A stretch of 64,000 nucleotides of DNA from Apostichopus japonicus (Eukaryota; Echinodermata; Holothuroidea; Aspidochirotida; Stichopodidae): contig NC_092578.1 of NCBI RefSeq assembly GCF_037975245.1, forward strand, positions 4,361,501 to 4,425,500, given 5' to 3'. The notes under the pieces are model-generated. The model saw only the letters and a program-made list of their open reading frames with translations, was not told the DNA's origin and ran no database searches. Position 1 is the stretch's first letter, and each line of letters begins with the position of its first letter. A program made the translations under genes and the position numbers. Of this stretch, positions 13,001-25,144 are shown in pieces.

Positions 13001-16000
13001 AACCTGGGAAAGAACAGAAACTTCCATCCCCTCCCCACTTCCCCTAGCTCAAAAAGTTAAGAATAGACAAAAACCTTGTTTATAAACCTTTTCATGCATC
13101 CTGACTGCATAGACACCACTGCACATGGTAAGAGACAACTGTTTGCAGTGATCCAAACCTTTGATAGATTATTTTTTGGCAACAAATTCTTACCTGATAC
13201 TGGCCAATTCCAAGGTGCTTTGGTTCAATCTTTACAAGTTCAGCAAGAGGATTTTGAAGCCTTCTTGCAATGGAAACTGAAAAGGAAAACATGATTTTGC
13301 AAAAAATTCAAAAAGTGAAGAAAACCTTGAAAAACTTTATATCTAGATATGTTTTGATACATTTTGCTGTTTTCTTTCAAATTTCTGTACTAGAGTGAAA
13401 GTGAGACTTTCTCTCAGGGCAAATTCATTTCAAAATGACAACTTGAATATTTATTAAACACTGCTGCTATATTGACTTAAGGAATCACATGCCCCTTTGC
13501 TGAACTTCAGGACAACATAAGGATGAGAAAATAAGCAAATTAATATAAGGACTTAAATTTAAGGGTTCATCATGTTGCAAAATGGGAGTTAAAGGTACTC
13601 ATAAAATGTGAATGCGAAATTTAAATTTTCAAGGGTCGAATCAAAGGTAGGGAGAATGTATTCATTGAAATGGCTTAATGCTGCATATTATTGTTGTATA
13701 GGTCTTGTATTTCCCACCATGCAAAACAAACTTGATAAAGGATGTATTGTTTATCCTGATAAAGGAGTAGAGAAAACCATACCACACTGAAAGTCATATG
13801 TTAATTGTAAGACAGCATAGAAAATCTTCTTCCATTGGAATGATGTCAGAGTTTCATTATTCATGAATATGCAAGACAAAAGACTTGATTAAGAGTTAAG
13901 ACTCAATGACTGCATCTGATGCTTAGGTCAAGCCTTGGTACAACAGCTATGGAAAATGTTGTAAATAAAGACTATGTGTTGACAGCTGGATTGTAATATT
14001 GTAATTTATTTAACATCGGTGGTGTGACAACAGTAAATCAGACTACATTTCGTGTGCCGTCATCTACTTCTTGTGATATGTTACAATGCAGCCACCTTAA
14101 AGGGATAACGAAGGCAAGGATTAAAGACAATTTATATTATTCAGTAACCTCAAAACTATCTAATTTGATTTATTTCGTTTTTCTTGAGAAATTCTAATGA
14201 AATTGTTGTTTACTGACTGTGCTTTAGTACAGTATTTGTACGGAGAAAGTGCTACAGCTCGATTGAGTTGATCCTTTCTGACATCATCAATATGGAATAT
14301 CAGGCGTATTGTGTAAACAATGGCGGCTTACTGTTGATTGTGGTTAGCTATGCCTTATTAGCCAGTTTTCAAAGCGAGCGTATTCAGTCCAACAAGCGGT
14401 TAAATTAAATAGCGAATATTAGAGAGTTTTGAGGTTACTGAATAATATGAATTGTCTTTGATCCCTGCCTTCGTTATTCCATTAAAAAACTTGATGCGTA
14501 AATCTTGGAGGCTTACCTGCGCTTCTAATGTTGGGATCCAAATCAGGCATCTCTTCGATGGCTAAAGGAGACACACTGTAGATTGAAGCTCCATTCTCAT
14601 TAACAATGCTGTAACACGAACAATTATTATGTTATGACATCACATATGAGACGTGATATATATGTTATGAAAAATGATATGAAATCTTATATAGATACCA
14701 TACGATATGATGTGACATGATTTGATATGGTATATGGTATGACATGTGATAGTACTTGATATCATATGATATGACATTTATGATAAGTCATGATATGCTG
14801 CTATGTGACTTAGTTCAGACTTAGATCATCCCAAAGCATCTATATCCACATCAAGCCCCTGCTAATGTACTCCAATCCAAAAGCAATACCAGCCCCCAAG
14901 ATATTAGGTTAGAGTACAGTCAAATTTGAAATCCATAACTTTCTCAACTCAACGAAGGCTCGTTTTTAACCCAGTGATTGGTTAAGACAGCAGTTCATAC
15001 CCACATTGAAAGACTGATCTAGTGGTCAACAACCCCAAGAGTATGTGTCTTTATCCGAACTGACATCTTATCTTACACAAATCTCATCCAGCTTAGCAGG
15101 GAGAAATTTTTCCTTTAAAATATAACTCATGATTCGACTAACATTACCAGAAGGTCGATCAAATAGAGGACATCTAGAAATGAACTTACCAGTAACTACA
15201 GTTCAGGGGTCTGAGTTCAGGGGTCTGGAGTATTCTCGAAACGAATACTTCCGTCTCGCGGCAGGCAGTTCCATTTCCGATGGCAATGGTTTGGCACCTG
15301 ATATGAAAACAAAGAGAAAAGACTTTGGTTCCTTGGCTAATTTAAATAAGAAAAGATTTTTGAAAGTGAAAATGGAACAGTTTTCTACTAATGTAAGTCA
15401 TTTTATGATTTTTCTTAATCTTACGTTCAAGTAGTGGAAAAGAGAAGTGTACAGGTTTTTTGTGTTTTTTTTGTTGGTGATATGTAAAAAGCCTGTTCTT
15501 CAACTTTGCATTTGCGTAACATTTTTGGCCATATTGGTACGTGGAAAGCTTAGTGTTAACTCACTTAAAGGTGGAGTATACTTTTAAAGGCATTGAAGAC
15601 TCCCCCCAAACTGCGCTCTGAAAAAGTTAACTATCCGTTGCTTGCAAGTGAAGTTTTCTGCTTGTCGCTACAAAATGCAGACAGTAATGAAACGCGATAC
15701 CTTGTTATCTTCAGCTGGACCTGAGATGTCCATCGCTGTATCATTTGTACACTGTGCTGTGGGTATTGATCGCAGCTGTATGTACTGACTGTACACTAGT
15801 GTCTAATTACTGAAGGTAGCAAGCTGTGTGCATATTTTCTGGGATCGATGGTGGTGTCTAACATTTCTGTTACACCTCATTCGAAACTAGGTCAGATTAC
15901 CGGCATTAGACGTTTCTTTTGCGTGAGTCTTCACATACTTTAAGTAAGAGTATGCATGACAGAAAGCTTAGAAGAAGGTAATACTTCTATACACAATACT

Positions 16001-19000
16001 CAAGGTAGAGTTTACTTACTTAAAGGTGGACAGGTATCTGATAAGCATAGCAGAGCTGTTATTGGGGAAACGAAGATAAAAGACACCAGTCTGTAGTATT
16101 TCACCTGTAACAAGAATAAAATGAGTTAAAGATAAAAGACACCAGTCTGTAGTATTTCACCTGTAACAAGAATAAAATGAGTTGCAGATGACCTAACTAT
16201 TAAAAGCAGGGGGTAAAACTAAGGTTCCTGATTGTTTCATTCAGACACCATGTTTGTTTTTAGACTTACTTCTTTGAGAAATGATGGCGACTTTACAGCC
16301 ATGGCTAAAGCCCGGGTCAATCGCCATGATTGTTTTCCCTAATATCGGTGGGGACATCAAGAGATGCTTCAAGTTGGAACCAAAGATAGCTAATGACTCA
16401 CTCTGGGCATTCTTGGTCAGACCTGATCTGGAAGAAGAAGATAATATAATCATGAAAGATAAGGGTTTTAACAGATCTATACCTTGAAAAAGGAAAAATG
16501 CTATATTCTTCTGCCAAAAATCGATGAAAACTGATTAACACTTTGCAAATGAGAAACATAACATTACCTTTATGGGATACAATTTTTTTCTTGAAGGGGG
16601 GGGGGGGGGCAGGGAGGGGTTAAATGGTTGCTATTTTGCGAATCAGTTATCACAAGGACCTCTTACTTAGATTGAGAGATACAAAATTAAGTGCCAATAT
16701 AACATAACTTTTATCACAATGAGGCTAGGTAAGACCCAATTCAAAGTGCAACTTGAAAGCAATTCAACTCAAACGCGACTGATGAAAAGACATGGAAGAT
16801 CATGGCTATTTAAGGCAATGCGCATGATGTGCTTATCAGACTATGATTGATCAAGATTATGCCAGTTTAGAGTGGCATCGCCTTCAGTGATGAAAGCTTG
16901 GCCATTTCGAAATGGAAGTGCTTCACGACGACTACAACCCAATTCCAACAAAGGTAAACTAACCCATGGAAATCTTTTTGCACCTGACCTCAACGACCAT
17001 TGACTGTCAGCAGAGAACAGATGTGTGCGCTAATCTGTAATTCAATGTATGGGGGGTCAGCTTTGTGGCAATGGGTCTTGACATTTATAAAATATAAGGT
17101 CATGACAGTCGATTAGAGCTGTATTCAGTCGGGCGGTATTTGTCTTGCTTAGAGAAGATTACCGATACATAACTTCTAGTTAACAAGTTACCTGATTTCA
17201 CGAATCAGACGTGGTAACAGGAGCCTCTCGTAGACATCCAAGAAAGTGGCTTTCCATAGCTTGTACTCGTCCGTAGTGGCATCTGGAGGGGTCCACTTTC
17301 TCACGATGAAACTGTCAAATCTGCGAACCGCTCTGTCAGGGAATGTCACTTTCACTGACATTACGCCATTTTTCTCAGCTCGGTTAATGGCAAGGACCTT
17401 TGCAAATTGACAGTATAGTAATATAGGGAGGGAAAGAAAATGACCATAGCAGTAGCTGGTTGTGTTGCTATGGTAACATCTCTTGTCATCAAACATGCTT
17501 AGAGAGAAACCCTTCCATTGTAAGAATGTTGCATAAGATGTTTGAAAATTGTATGTATGTATGTATGTATGTATGTATGTATGTATGTATTTTAGATCCT
17601 CCTGCAAGCAGGATCTCGCGGAGAAGCCCTCATTGGCTTATCAAAGCCGCAAGCTGACCAAAGTCAGTCTCTTACATTCATATTTAACGTCCATGATTAT
17701 GAATTGTTAATTGTCAACAACTCTGTTACTGGACGACATACATTAATCTGGGAGTGACTCGGACCGGGACCTTATGATTGAAAGGCACCAGCGTTAACCA
17801 CTGAGCTAACACTCCACTGAAAATTGGATTGCGATGACCAATATTGTTGGTCTTACATGATACCTTGAAATATAGACAATAAATGAAACCCTAATATACC
17901 TTTCCGACATGGTTGTAAACCAGACGTTCTCGATTAATATTCTACGAGAACCAGTGTAAAACATTGGAAGAAGCAAATTCAAGAGGGAATCAAATCTCGC
18001 TAACCCTAGACTGAGCAATGAGCATGGTAAGACTGTACAGTACTCTACGACCTTATTGGTCAATGTTCGTCCACTGGCCGGATTGAAAACTTTTGACAGC
18101 CACATTTTTGCTGCCTATCGACAATGTTTGCATTAGATCCACTTAACCCCAGGTGTGGGGGGGGGTTGTTATTTGTAAATAATTATTTCCAAATCCAGAT
18201 TACCATTGCTACTTGTTTTATCTTACGTAGAGGGGTATACCACTTCACGAGCTTGTAGTAGCTTTCTGGTAGAACTCCTGAACCATTCTTTCTTATCTTA
18301 TTGTTATCATTTTGCATTGGTATTCTGTGGTTCAAATAAAGTTCGAGTCAATACAGATAACGAACAACCTTCAGTGTGGCTTACGTGAAAAGATTGGATG
18401 TCTCTCAGAGGGAAAAATTTTCTCCTGAAGTACACATCAAAATTTTCTGAGAGAGAAGCATGGGATTCTGACGCAGTCTTGGCTTTCTTTGGGTCTTTCT
18501 CATTTTTGTCTAATCTCACTTTTGCCGGTGTGACTACGATCATTGACTCACGATCTGTTGATCTGTGAGCAGAAGAAAAAGATAAGCGTTCCTAACCCTT
18601 TCTTCCAAGTTTTCTTTTACAGTATCCTCAAGGTTCAAATAGAAGATTGGAAAGTGAGGCTGTAAATAGGGCCACTTGTAAGTTGAGAGAGTATATACTG
18701 GTAAAGCTCTACACCAAGTTTTGGTATAAGCTAAAAAGCTCTGTGAAATGAAAGGGCAAAGAGCTGCAAACTTAGAGATACTCTACAGAGTTAACGTCGA
18801 CAGGTTTTGTCCATCATTGTTTTGCTCTCTTTACTAAAACAACTTTCCACATCAAGCTGATTTTAAGTGTAGAGCAATTAACATTCAATTAATATTCATC
18901 ACAAATCTGGATCCTACAATCTTAATTAGACCCAGCACTTGTTCAGTCATAACATAAAAAAATAAAAAAAACATAAAAAAAAACACAACTGTGGCATTTG

Positions 19001-21609
19001 ACTGATATTTGGAAATACCAACAAATTATTGTTATTAAGTAGATAATTAATTCATGAAAATAAAAGTAACTTACATCTCCTTAAGTTGCTCTAAAGTTTC
19101 CTTGTCACTGGCAATGATCTCAGCAATAATGTGCATGATACCATTCTGTACCGCGGTTACATCTTCTTTCCCTAGAGAGGTGATATTTGCAGAAGTGTAA
19201 AAGATTGTTTTCCTGTTATTACGTAAAACAGTGGCATGACAAAGCAATCATACATGTGTCTCTCAGTTATTCTAGGCATCCTTTTTTGCTCATGAGTATA
19301 AATGAAGGGAGCAATTACGTTCTCTCTCTCTAAGTAGGACTACGCTCTGCCTCTTACGTTACCAAATAAAGAAGTCTGGAACTATAATAGTGAGAGGCGT
19401 TACTATTATTTGTCTATGTGTTTGTTCCAACCATAGACAGACGTCACAATAAAAACCATAATACGGTAGGACCATCAGAAAGGGAGCAGATAAGGGGGAA
19501 TGTTCACCAGTGCAGCAAAGTACCGACAGTATTCTGAGGCTTTCATTCAGCAAATTTTGTTTAACTTAGGTTAATAGACTGTTTGAACTGTACAACAAAT
19601 TCGACAAGCAGAAAGCAATCATAATTTCATGGCATGCTACATTAACATTTCGATATAGTTCCCTTTTCCATCTTCCAAAAACAAAAACAGTTCTTGTTTA
19701 AGGTTGTTTTAGCTAGCGTGTATCATCCCTTCCCTCCTCCCCTTCTCCTTCCCTCCTGATTTCCCTTCGGAACTGAACGTTTTCTATTGTTGTTGCTGGA
19801 ATGGTAGTACTGACTTTCAATAAAAAATCCCCCAAAACAAGGGAATTAAACCAGCAGAGAAAAAAAAATAAAGAAAAGGTAGATTATCAAAGAGATTCGA
19901 CTGATTTGTTAATACCTTTGGTTTTTGGATCTACAAGGAGTTTGAAGTTCATCCGTCCACCTTTCATGAATTTCTTTGCTGCATCTTCCAAACCGGAGGC
20001 CTTAGCTCTCTCTGCAAGGGACTTCTTACTGGCAGGTTTGAATGGTGAAAACTGGAACAGACAGGGATATAAAAATGTGTCAAAATTAATTATATACTTT
20101 CATTACTTTGTGTGCTTATATGAATACTTTCCATGGGTCACCAGAACACAATAACAGCTATTCTCTTTGCCACTGATCTCTATACTTATGTTTCTATGAT
20201 GAAGGCAATTTACTGAGGCACTTTATCATAAAGAAAAAAGCTGCAGCAGCTGCAAAATCCCTTGCAGCAATGCTGAAGTAATATTATAAAACAATGGAGA
20301 TTATCTGTACAAACCTGCAGTGCATATTGTGTGAAACTGCACGGTCTATTGTCCAAAACTGCACAACCTAATAGGCTACACAAAAGACTATCTCACACAG
20401 CCTGCCTGCAGCCTCATCAGTATTCTACTTTTGACACAATGCTTAAATGGAACTATAAAATTGGAACTCTTTTTACGTAAGAAAGATCATCCATCAGAAC
20501 AGTATCATCCAGACCAAACTGATGTTCTTAACTGTTTCAGATGGGATGTTTTCAAATTATGTGTTTGTAAAGATACATTCCCAAAAACAAACCTGGAATA
20601 CTACATGTAACATGAGTGTATTCAAGCATGATATTAATCCTCCACCATCCCTACCCCTTTCCCCCCCCCCTCTCCCTCCCTAATCCAACATCATAATTCA
20701 ACATCTCAACTTACCACACATTCAATTTCAGAGACAGTTGTTGTTCTCTGAAGATCTCTTAGAATGGTTGATGTTAGCTTCCCTTTGGCCTGTATCTGTT
20801 TGGCGACATATGCTGCCTTTGCTTGAACATCTCTGAGTGAATAATAATGATATTAAAGGGAAGATAAAGAACAGGGATAACCTGGTACCGTAAAATGGTT
20901 CTAAATCAACAGTTGATCAGTTCCAGTGAAGAACAGGACAATGTCTATGATCAACAATCACAACCGTCCTTTAAGATAAATATGAAATTTAAAAGAGAGT
21001 AGAAAAATGATAGACAAACCACAATTTCAATGTGTCTGATCACAGCTTTAGTATATATGTAAACTGTGAATGACAGTGCTGTCCCATATGGGTCAAGTAG
21101 TTGAGAATAGTTAATAGAGAATATATCTACAGTGTAGTAAATTGATATTAATATTAATTTAAAAAAATATATAAAAAAAGGAAAATCTAAAGCTGTTGAT
21201 GGTATATACGCTGTGATATGGAAGAGGCCAAGGTCATCAGTTACTTATTGCTCAAATTTCAGACAATTTTGATGCAAACATGATTCTGCAGCTTTTGACT
21301 TCAAATCATGAAATGAGAAAATTTACAACACACACAGGTTATAACAGTGCAGGTTTTTGCTTACTTCAGTTCTTGTAGCAACCGAGCAACATCCCTCAGT
21401 TTTTCCACATCCATGTTGTTGGACTGTTGTCGCCGATACCGAGCAATGAACGGGATGGTCTGTGCCATCTCTAACATGTCTATGGTATTTTGGACTGCAG
21501 TTCTGTCAAGATCTGTTTCCTCTGCAATCACATCTGCTATCTCCCATTCGACTTTGAAAGGTTTCGATTCGGTTATGAGGATCTTTGATGACCCAGCAAC
21601 AGATGTCAT
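6836..21609 (-). CDS. SRBD1: SRBD1: Tex-family S1 RNA-binding domain protein, 17 coding exons
   Basis: Exons in transcript order: 21609-21365, 20832-20715, 20051-19916, 19171-19075, 18562-18385, 17397-17192, 16430-16270, 16104-16020, 15297-15190, 14608-14517, 13276-13194, 11894-11788, 10661-10467, 9848-9726, 8904-8819, 8572-8474, 7098-6836. They sum to 2382 bases, 793 residues plus TGA. Junctions are GT-AG; a few acceptors (16430, 20832, 9848, 7098) have a close alternative. Domains: Tex N-terminal helical region (about 1-200); YqgF/RNase H-like fold (about 330-480) with [12 protein letters not shown] and [10 protein letters not shown]; conserved block [11 protein letters not shown] to [19 protein letters not shown]; helix-hairpin-helix [14 protein letters not shown] (about 545); C-terminal S1 domain from GTKLTGQVV (about 725). 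Order and blocks match human SRBD1 as I remember it. Bacterial Tex is a transcription accessory protein; the animal role is poorly known. Human SRBD1 has a long basic N-terminus. None is seen here, so the start may be at 21609 or an upstream exon may be missed. Confidence 0.93.
10467..10661 (-). CDS. SRBD1: SRBD1 exon 13: helix-hairpin-helix
   Basis: The exon encodes [16 protein letters not shown], then a second hairpin with [18 protein letters not shown], the two HhH motifs of Tex proteins, followed by a charged linker ([13 protein letters not shown]). Splice sites on the minus strand are TTTCATCAG before the exon and GTAAGT after it. Confidence 0.92.
11060..11416 (+). mobile_element. tRNA-derived SINE (family 2) with AAT tail
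   Basis: A B-box-like GGTTCAAGTCC lies at 11091-11101, followed by TTGTGTCCTTGGGCAAGG and TCTCTTCACCCAGTGTACAA, a central segment seen in many invertebrate SINEs. The element ends in a run of AAT triplets (11399-11416). The A box is too decayed to place. It sits in an SRBD1 intron, opposite to the gene. Confidence 0.65.
12044..12170 (-). repeat. 'TTTATATAGCGC' repeat with TTA tail
   Basis: A TTA microsatellite (12044-12060) runs into CCAGATTTATATAGCGCTC and then a run with CATGCTTTAGCATG and CTTTTACAATGACAATA. This is a widespread retroposon-tail type in marine invertebrate genomes, from memory. Family not assigned. Confidence 0.5.
12458..12600. repeat. TGTAT/TGTATGTAT microsatellite
   Basis: An uneven array of TGTAT and TGTATG units directly abuts the TATG-rich end of the next SINE copy, so it probably grew from that SINE's tail. 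Confidence 0.9.
12611..12850 (-). mobile_element. tRNA-derived SINE family 1, copy 1
   Basis: Read on the minus strand, the copy starts GGAGTGTTAGCTCAGTGGTT (A box) and has the B box GAGTTCGAGTC about 50 bases later. It continues through AACTCTGTTAC-type and CTTCGGTCAGCTTGCGGC segments and ends GAGGATCTAAAATAC plus CATA repeats. It lies in the SRBD1 intron between exons 12 and 11, in the same orientation as the gene. Confidence 0.88.
14097..14485. mobile_element. MITE with about 60-bp TIRs, TTAA target duplication
   Basis: The left arm starts at 14101 (AGGGATAACGAAGGCAAGGA) and its near-perfect inverse ends at 14481; the match runs about 60 bases into each arm, to CAGTAACCTCAAAACT. TTAA flanks both sides (14097-14100, 14482-14485), the signature of piggyBac-type insertion. 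No open frame. It lies in an SRBD1 intron. Confidence 0.88.
15584..15943. mobile_element. TTAA-flanked MITE family A, copy 1
   Basis: The left end is AGGCATTGAAGACTC after TTAA (15584-15587); the right end reversed is AGTATGTGAAGACTC before TTAA (15940-15943). The inside matches the copy at 56015 over most of its length (GTTGCTTGCAAGTGAAGTTT, ATTTTCTGGGATCGATG). It sits in an SRBD1 intron. Confidence 0.87.
16073..16183. repeat. 55-bp direct tandem duplication across a splice acceptor
   Basis: Two identical 55-base units start at 16073 and 16129. The first holds the acceptor and first coding bases of SRBD1 exon 8; the second repeats both inside the intron. Confidence 0.92.
16270..16430 (-). 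CDS. SRBD1: SRBD1 exon 7: YqgF-like fold start
   Basis: The exon encodes [18 protein letters not shown], then [19 protein letters not shown], the first strand of the RNase H-like (YqgF) domain with its DPG motif. The donor is GTAAGT. Two AGs compete as acceptor (TTCTTCCAG or ATCAG five bases later); I took the first because it keeps the phase. Confidence 0.88.
17551..17815 (-). mobile_element. tRNA-derived SINE family 1, copy 2, with ATGT tail array
   Basis: The plus strand reads a run of ATGT units (17552-17592), TTTTAGATCCTCCTGCAAGC, then the body to CTGAGCTAACACTCC, the inverse of the tRNA-like head. The B box is decayed (GACTCGGACC). It lies in the SRBD1 intron between exons 6 and 5. Confidence 0.87.
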
Positions 21610-21617
21610 CTTGAAAT
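21365..21617 (-). CDS. SRBD1: SRBD1 first recognised exon: Tex N-terminal region
   Basis: The exon follows the acceptor CTTCTACAG and holds AT TTC AAG ATG, so the ATG at 21609 may be the start codon with eight bases of 5' UTR, or an internal methionine. The encoded stretch [18 protein letters not shown] through [18 protein letters not shown] aligns with the start of the conserved Tex region in vertebrate SRBD1. The donor is GTAAGC. Confidence 0.85.
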
Positions 21618-21889
21618 CTGTAGAAGCAGAAGAAAACTAAATCAGTGAACCAATGTCTTACAAGCTTTATCAGTATTACAGTATACTGTACCGCCTGATT
21701 TTTTCAATATTACCGATCTTCCAATAACATGACCTTGAAATGGAGTCTATTCAGTTTTGCATTGAAAGATTGTAATCAAGCTGCCCACCAAACTCCTCAT
21801 GGCAACAGGACTTATATCACTTGATCCCATTTTTATATAAATATTTAGAGTAATTGCCCTGAAACTATGGTGTGAAAAAGATTAGTTCC

Positions 21890-23730
21890 GTTTTTTTTTC
21901 TGGATTTAGTTTCAAACAATTTGCCTGCATCCAATTGATTACATCTGAAAGGCATGCCTGAAGCTTTAGGAAGCATTGTCCCATGATTTTGATGATCCAA
22001 AATCCAAATACAATTAGGTATTATCTGCGTAGCAGTGGTAGTTGATCTTATGGCACTTGATGATTTCCACTTCTGGACGGGTGAACATACAATATATCAG
22101 AGGACTTAAGACTGATCCTTTTGGAACTCCCAAATGTAACTGATTTTCACGAGAAAGAACATCTCCTATTCCCACATATTGTACTTGGTCATGTATCTAG
22201 GACCTGAACCACTGCAATGTATTTGAAACAATGCCAAAGGTAGGTTCAAGACGATTAAACAGAATCTTATTATCGATAAGATCGAAGCTGCAGAAAAAAT
22301 CTAACATGATCGATGCAGTGTTGACTTTCCTGTCAAGAGCATCAACGATATCGTTGTGTACTCTAAGCAAGGTGTGGACTAAGTGGAATGGAACTGGCGA
22401 TACAAAGTCTGCAGATTGTCATACAAAGCCTTGTCTTTCAAATGTGGCTGGAGACGTATTGCCACAACTTTTCCAACAAGTTTTGAGATAAACGGTCAGT
22501 TTGATACCGGTCGGTAGTTCTTTAGCACCTCTATATCTAACCCAGGCTTTTTGATGAGTGGTTTCACACTGGAACGCTTGAAGCAGGATGGTACAGCGGA
22601 CTCAACTCGTAATTTTTAATGATAGCAGCGATGATTGGCAAAAGTTCATATACACACTGTATCAATAACCACCTAGTTATCGAGTCCAGATAACATGACT
22701 TTAATGGGGGACCTTGCAATTAATTTTCATACCTCATCCTCAGTGGAACGGGAAAAGGATGTGAGAAGAATTCCAGTAAACATTCTATCATCCAACATTA
22801 TATCAGATATCGCAGGTACTGCGTCGATCTCCTCACGGATGCCTTTTATTTTGCCCACAAAGAAATCACCAAATTTATTGGCAAGATCTTCAACACATCT
22901 GTATGTTTGCAACGTTGCATCACCCAGAACACCCATCATGTGCTTAGTGAGAATAACAAGTCTTTTTGATCACCGTCACTTTCAGCTATTTTGTTGCAAT
23001 AAACTTGACATTGTTTTCTGTATATATGCCATTTTACGGTCAAGCGTGTCTTCCTCCAAACTCTCTCAGCCCTCCTGCGTTCATGCTTTGCCTCCCTGAG
23101 TTCATATGTGTACCAGGGGGCATGGGGTCTCAGAGTGATGGACTTTGTGCATTTGGGTGCATAGCGATTGACTATACCGTTTAAGCATCAACTGGTCTAT
23201 CCACATGCTTAATACATGCTTCATGGATTCATAGATTCTAATGTCCTCAATGAAACTGGGCACACTGAGACCACAAAACTTTTTGAAAGTTGTGCCTAAG
23301 TTGCGAATGTATTCTGGTTTATTCATGTTGAGATTGAAATATACAGCGTTATGATCACAGATCACAATTCCATCCATAATGCCAAGAGATGCATCAAGGA
23401 TAATGTCCCCATCGGACAGATGAGAGTGTACCGCAGCCTCCGACCACTTTCTCAAATACTGAAAGGTTAAGGCACCCCATTCAATATCACTGCAGTTATG
23501 GTGAACGAAGTTGTTTGGAAACCATTGAAACAAATGGAAAAAATCCAGTTTCCACTCGAGTTGGCAATCCAGAAATACCAAGTCTTGGAAAACACTGCAA
23601 AGCAGCTAGTTTTGATTCGACCAAGAAAACCTGGTTCCTTGTGAGGATTTGGAATGGGAACCTTATGATTGTGGGGAGGACACTCAAACCAATACACCAC
23701 ACGTTAAATGTATCTGGCACTACGTATTAA
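21890..23730 (-). pseudogene. Degenerate non-LTR retrotransposon (CR1/L2-like LINE)
   Basis: Read on the minus strand in broken frames, this region shows LINE parts in the expected order. First, endonuclease-end residues DHNAVYFNLNMNKPE (about 23320-23370). Then the linker with HSETPCPLVHI (near 23110) and LANKFGDFFVGKIKGIREE (about 22840-22900). Then reverse transcriptase: NDIVDALDRKV (about 22320-22350), GVPKGSVLSP (about 22105-22135, canonical GVPQGSVLGP) and YADN where YADD is expected (about 22020-22038). Stops and frameshifts break it throughout and the catalytic second Asp is lost, so it is dead. It lies upstream of the first recognised SRBD1 exon, presumably in intron 1. Confidence 0.8.
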
Positions 23731-24949
23731 TCTATCCAATTGCACATTTTCTTCTCTTGAATGAAACATAGTAGTAGTAGTAAGTTGAGTCTCGTCTATC
23801 TCGTATCTGCTCAGTGATTAACCTCCACCATGTATCACGATCTTGCGCAAGGTTTATTGCTTCCCTCAAAATTGTGAATATTAACGACCTTAATAAATGA
23901 ATGACATGCCCTATGTTAATTAATTTTTGATTAAATAAACATTTATATATGTACATGATTTGATACAAAGACATGTCTTAACACAGCAAAGCTAGTGATG
24001 TGACTACCTCATATAACATGAATATAATGTACTTGTCTTCTATTAGGTCTTGAATAGCTTAATAGCTATAGCCTAGTTAGGTCTTGGTTGGGTCTATAGT
24101 TAGGGCTTGGATAGCTTAGCCTACATAGCTTTGCAGACACATACATAGGAAGACAGATATATGAACAACTGTAAATATATGTTAGTGGCATACAACAACC
24201 AGTGTAATAAGGGGAAATGGCCTAGTCCTACTACTGCCTGCCTACTGTACCTTAGAATTACTATATACAGTTGATCTGAATATAGCCTGATAATACGGTA
24301 CCCAGTAGCCTGCATTCAATTTGCACCTATATTTGCAATGAAGATTTCATAGAAAAACAATAAGTTCATTCGCTCCTATGCCTTGTATAGTGAGTATCAC
24401 CATGCAAGATAGATGTTACACTTAGTTACAGGTTAGGCCTCTAAATTTCTAATAAAGCCTAATTGTATAATGATTTGAATTTCGCGCCACTGGTATCAGT
24501 ATATAATACATAGTACTGTCTGCTCACACAGTCACAGCTCAGTTAGCAATACAAACGGTACAATATCTGGATGTCCATCTATCACACAAATCTAGACTTG
24601 ATCCATGAAATTGAACTAGTGCTCTAAAGTTTAAGTTTAACTTGACCCTGGGCTATAGATAATAGAATTTGCGTCAAGCTTCAATTTCAAATGAGTTAAC
24701 AATCACATTAACATAACAGTACTAACAGTAACACTACAGTAACACTTGCTAGTGCTACCTTACTTAGTTAAAACTAACACAGTTGTTTGGCCGTGTTACC
24801 AAACGTTACTTTATGAAGCGCTGGTAAGGCTATATTTATATACCTCTGATGAAATGATATTCTTTTTGTGGAGAGGAATATGCAAATATCAAACGCAAAA
24901 GTCAGAATTTATCCTGACTGTCCCTAAGTAAGACAATTTTATAAAGAAA

Positions 24950-25144
24950 CGTCATCTAATCAAAACGTGAATGTGATTATTGTATTATATTAAAATGCTA
25001 GATCTAGCATATTTACTGAAAACCGCTCTGGGTTCTACATACGGCACTTGTTAGTTGTAGGCAAATTCAAGTGTTGTGTTTTGTAGTTAGTTCCTGTTGT
25101 AACTACGGCTAGTTCCAGTTAGTTTTCTTATCACTGTGCCCAGA
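24950..25144. promoter_or_regulatory. Inferred promoter region at MMTAG2 start, shared side with SRBD1
   Basis: The two genes point away from each other: MMTAG2 starts at 25145 on plus, and the first recognised SRBD1 coding exon ends at 21617 on minus with an acceptor in front of it. A non-coding SRBD1 first exon should therefore lie to its right, perhaps near here. I see no clear TATA box or CpG-rich stretch; this call rests on gene layout only. Confidence 0.3.

Noticed and set aside
22231-22491. Plus-strand open frame at the LINE
   Set aside because: It is the antisense shadow of the degenerate reverse transcriptase on the minus strand.
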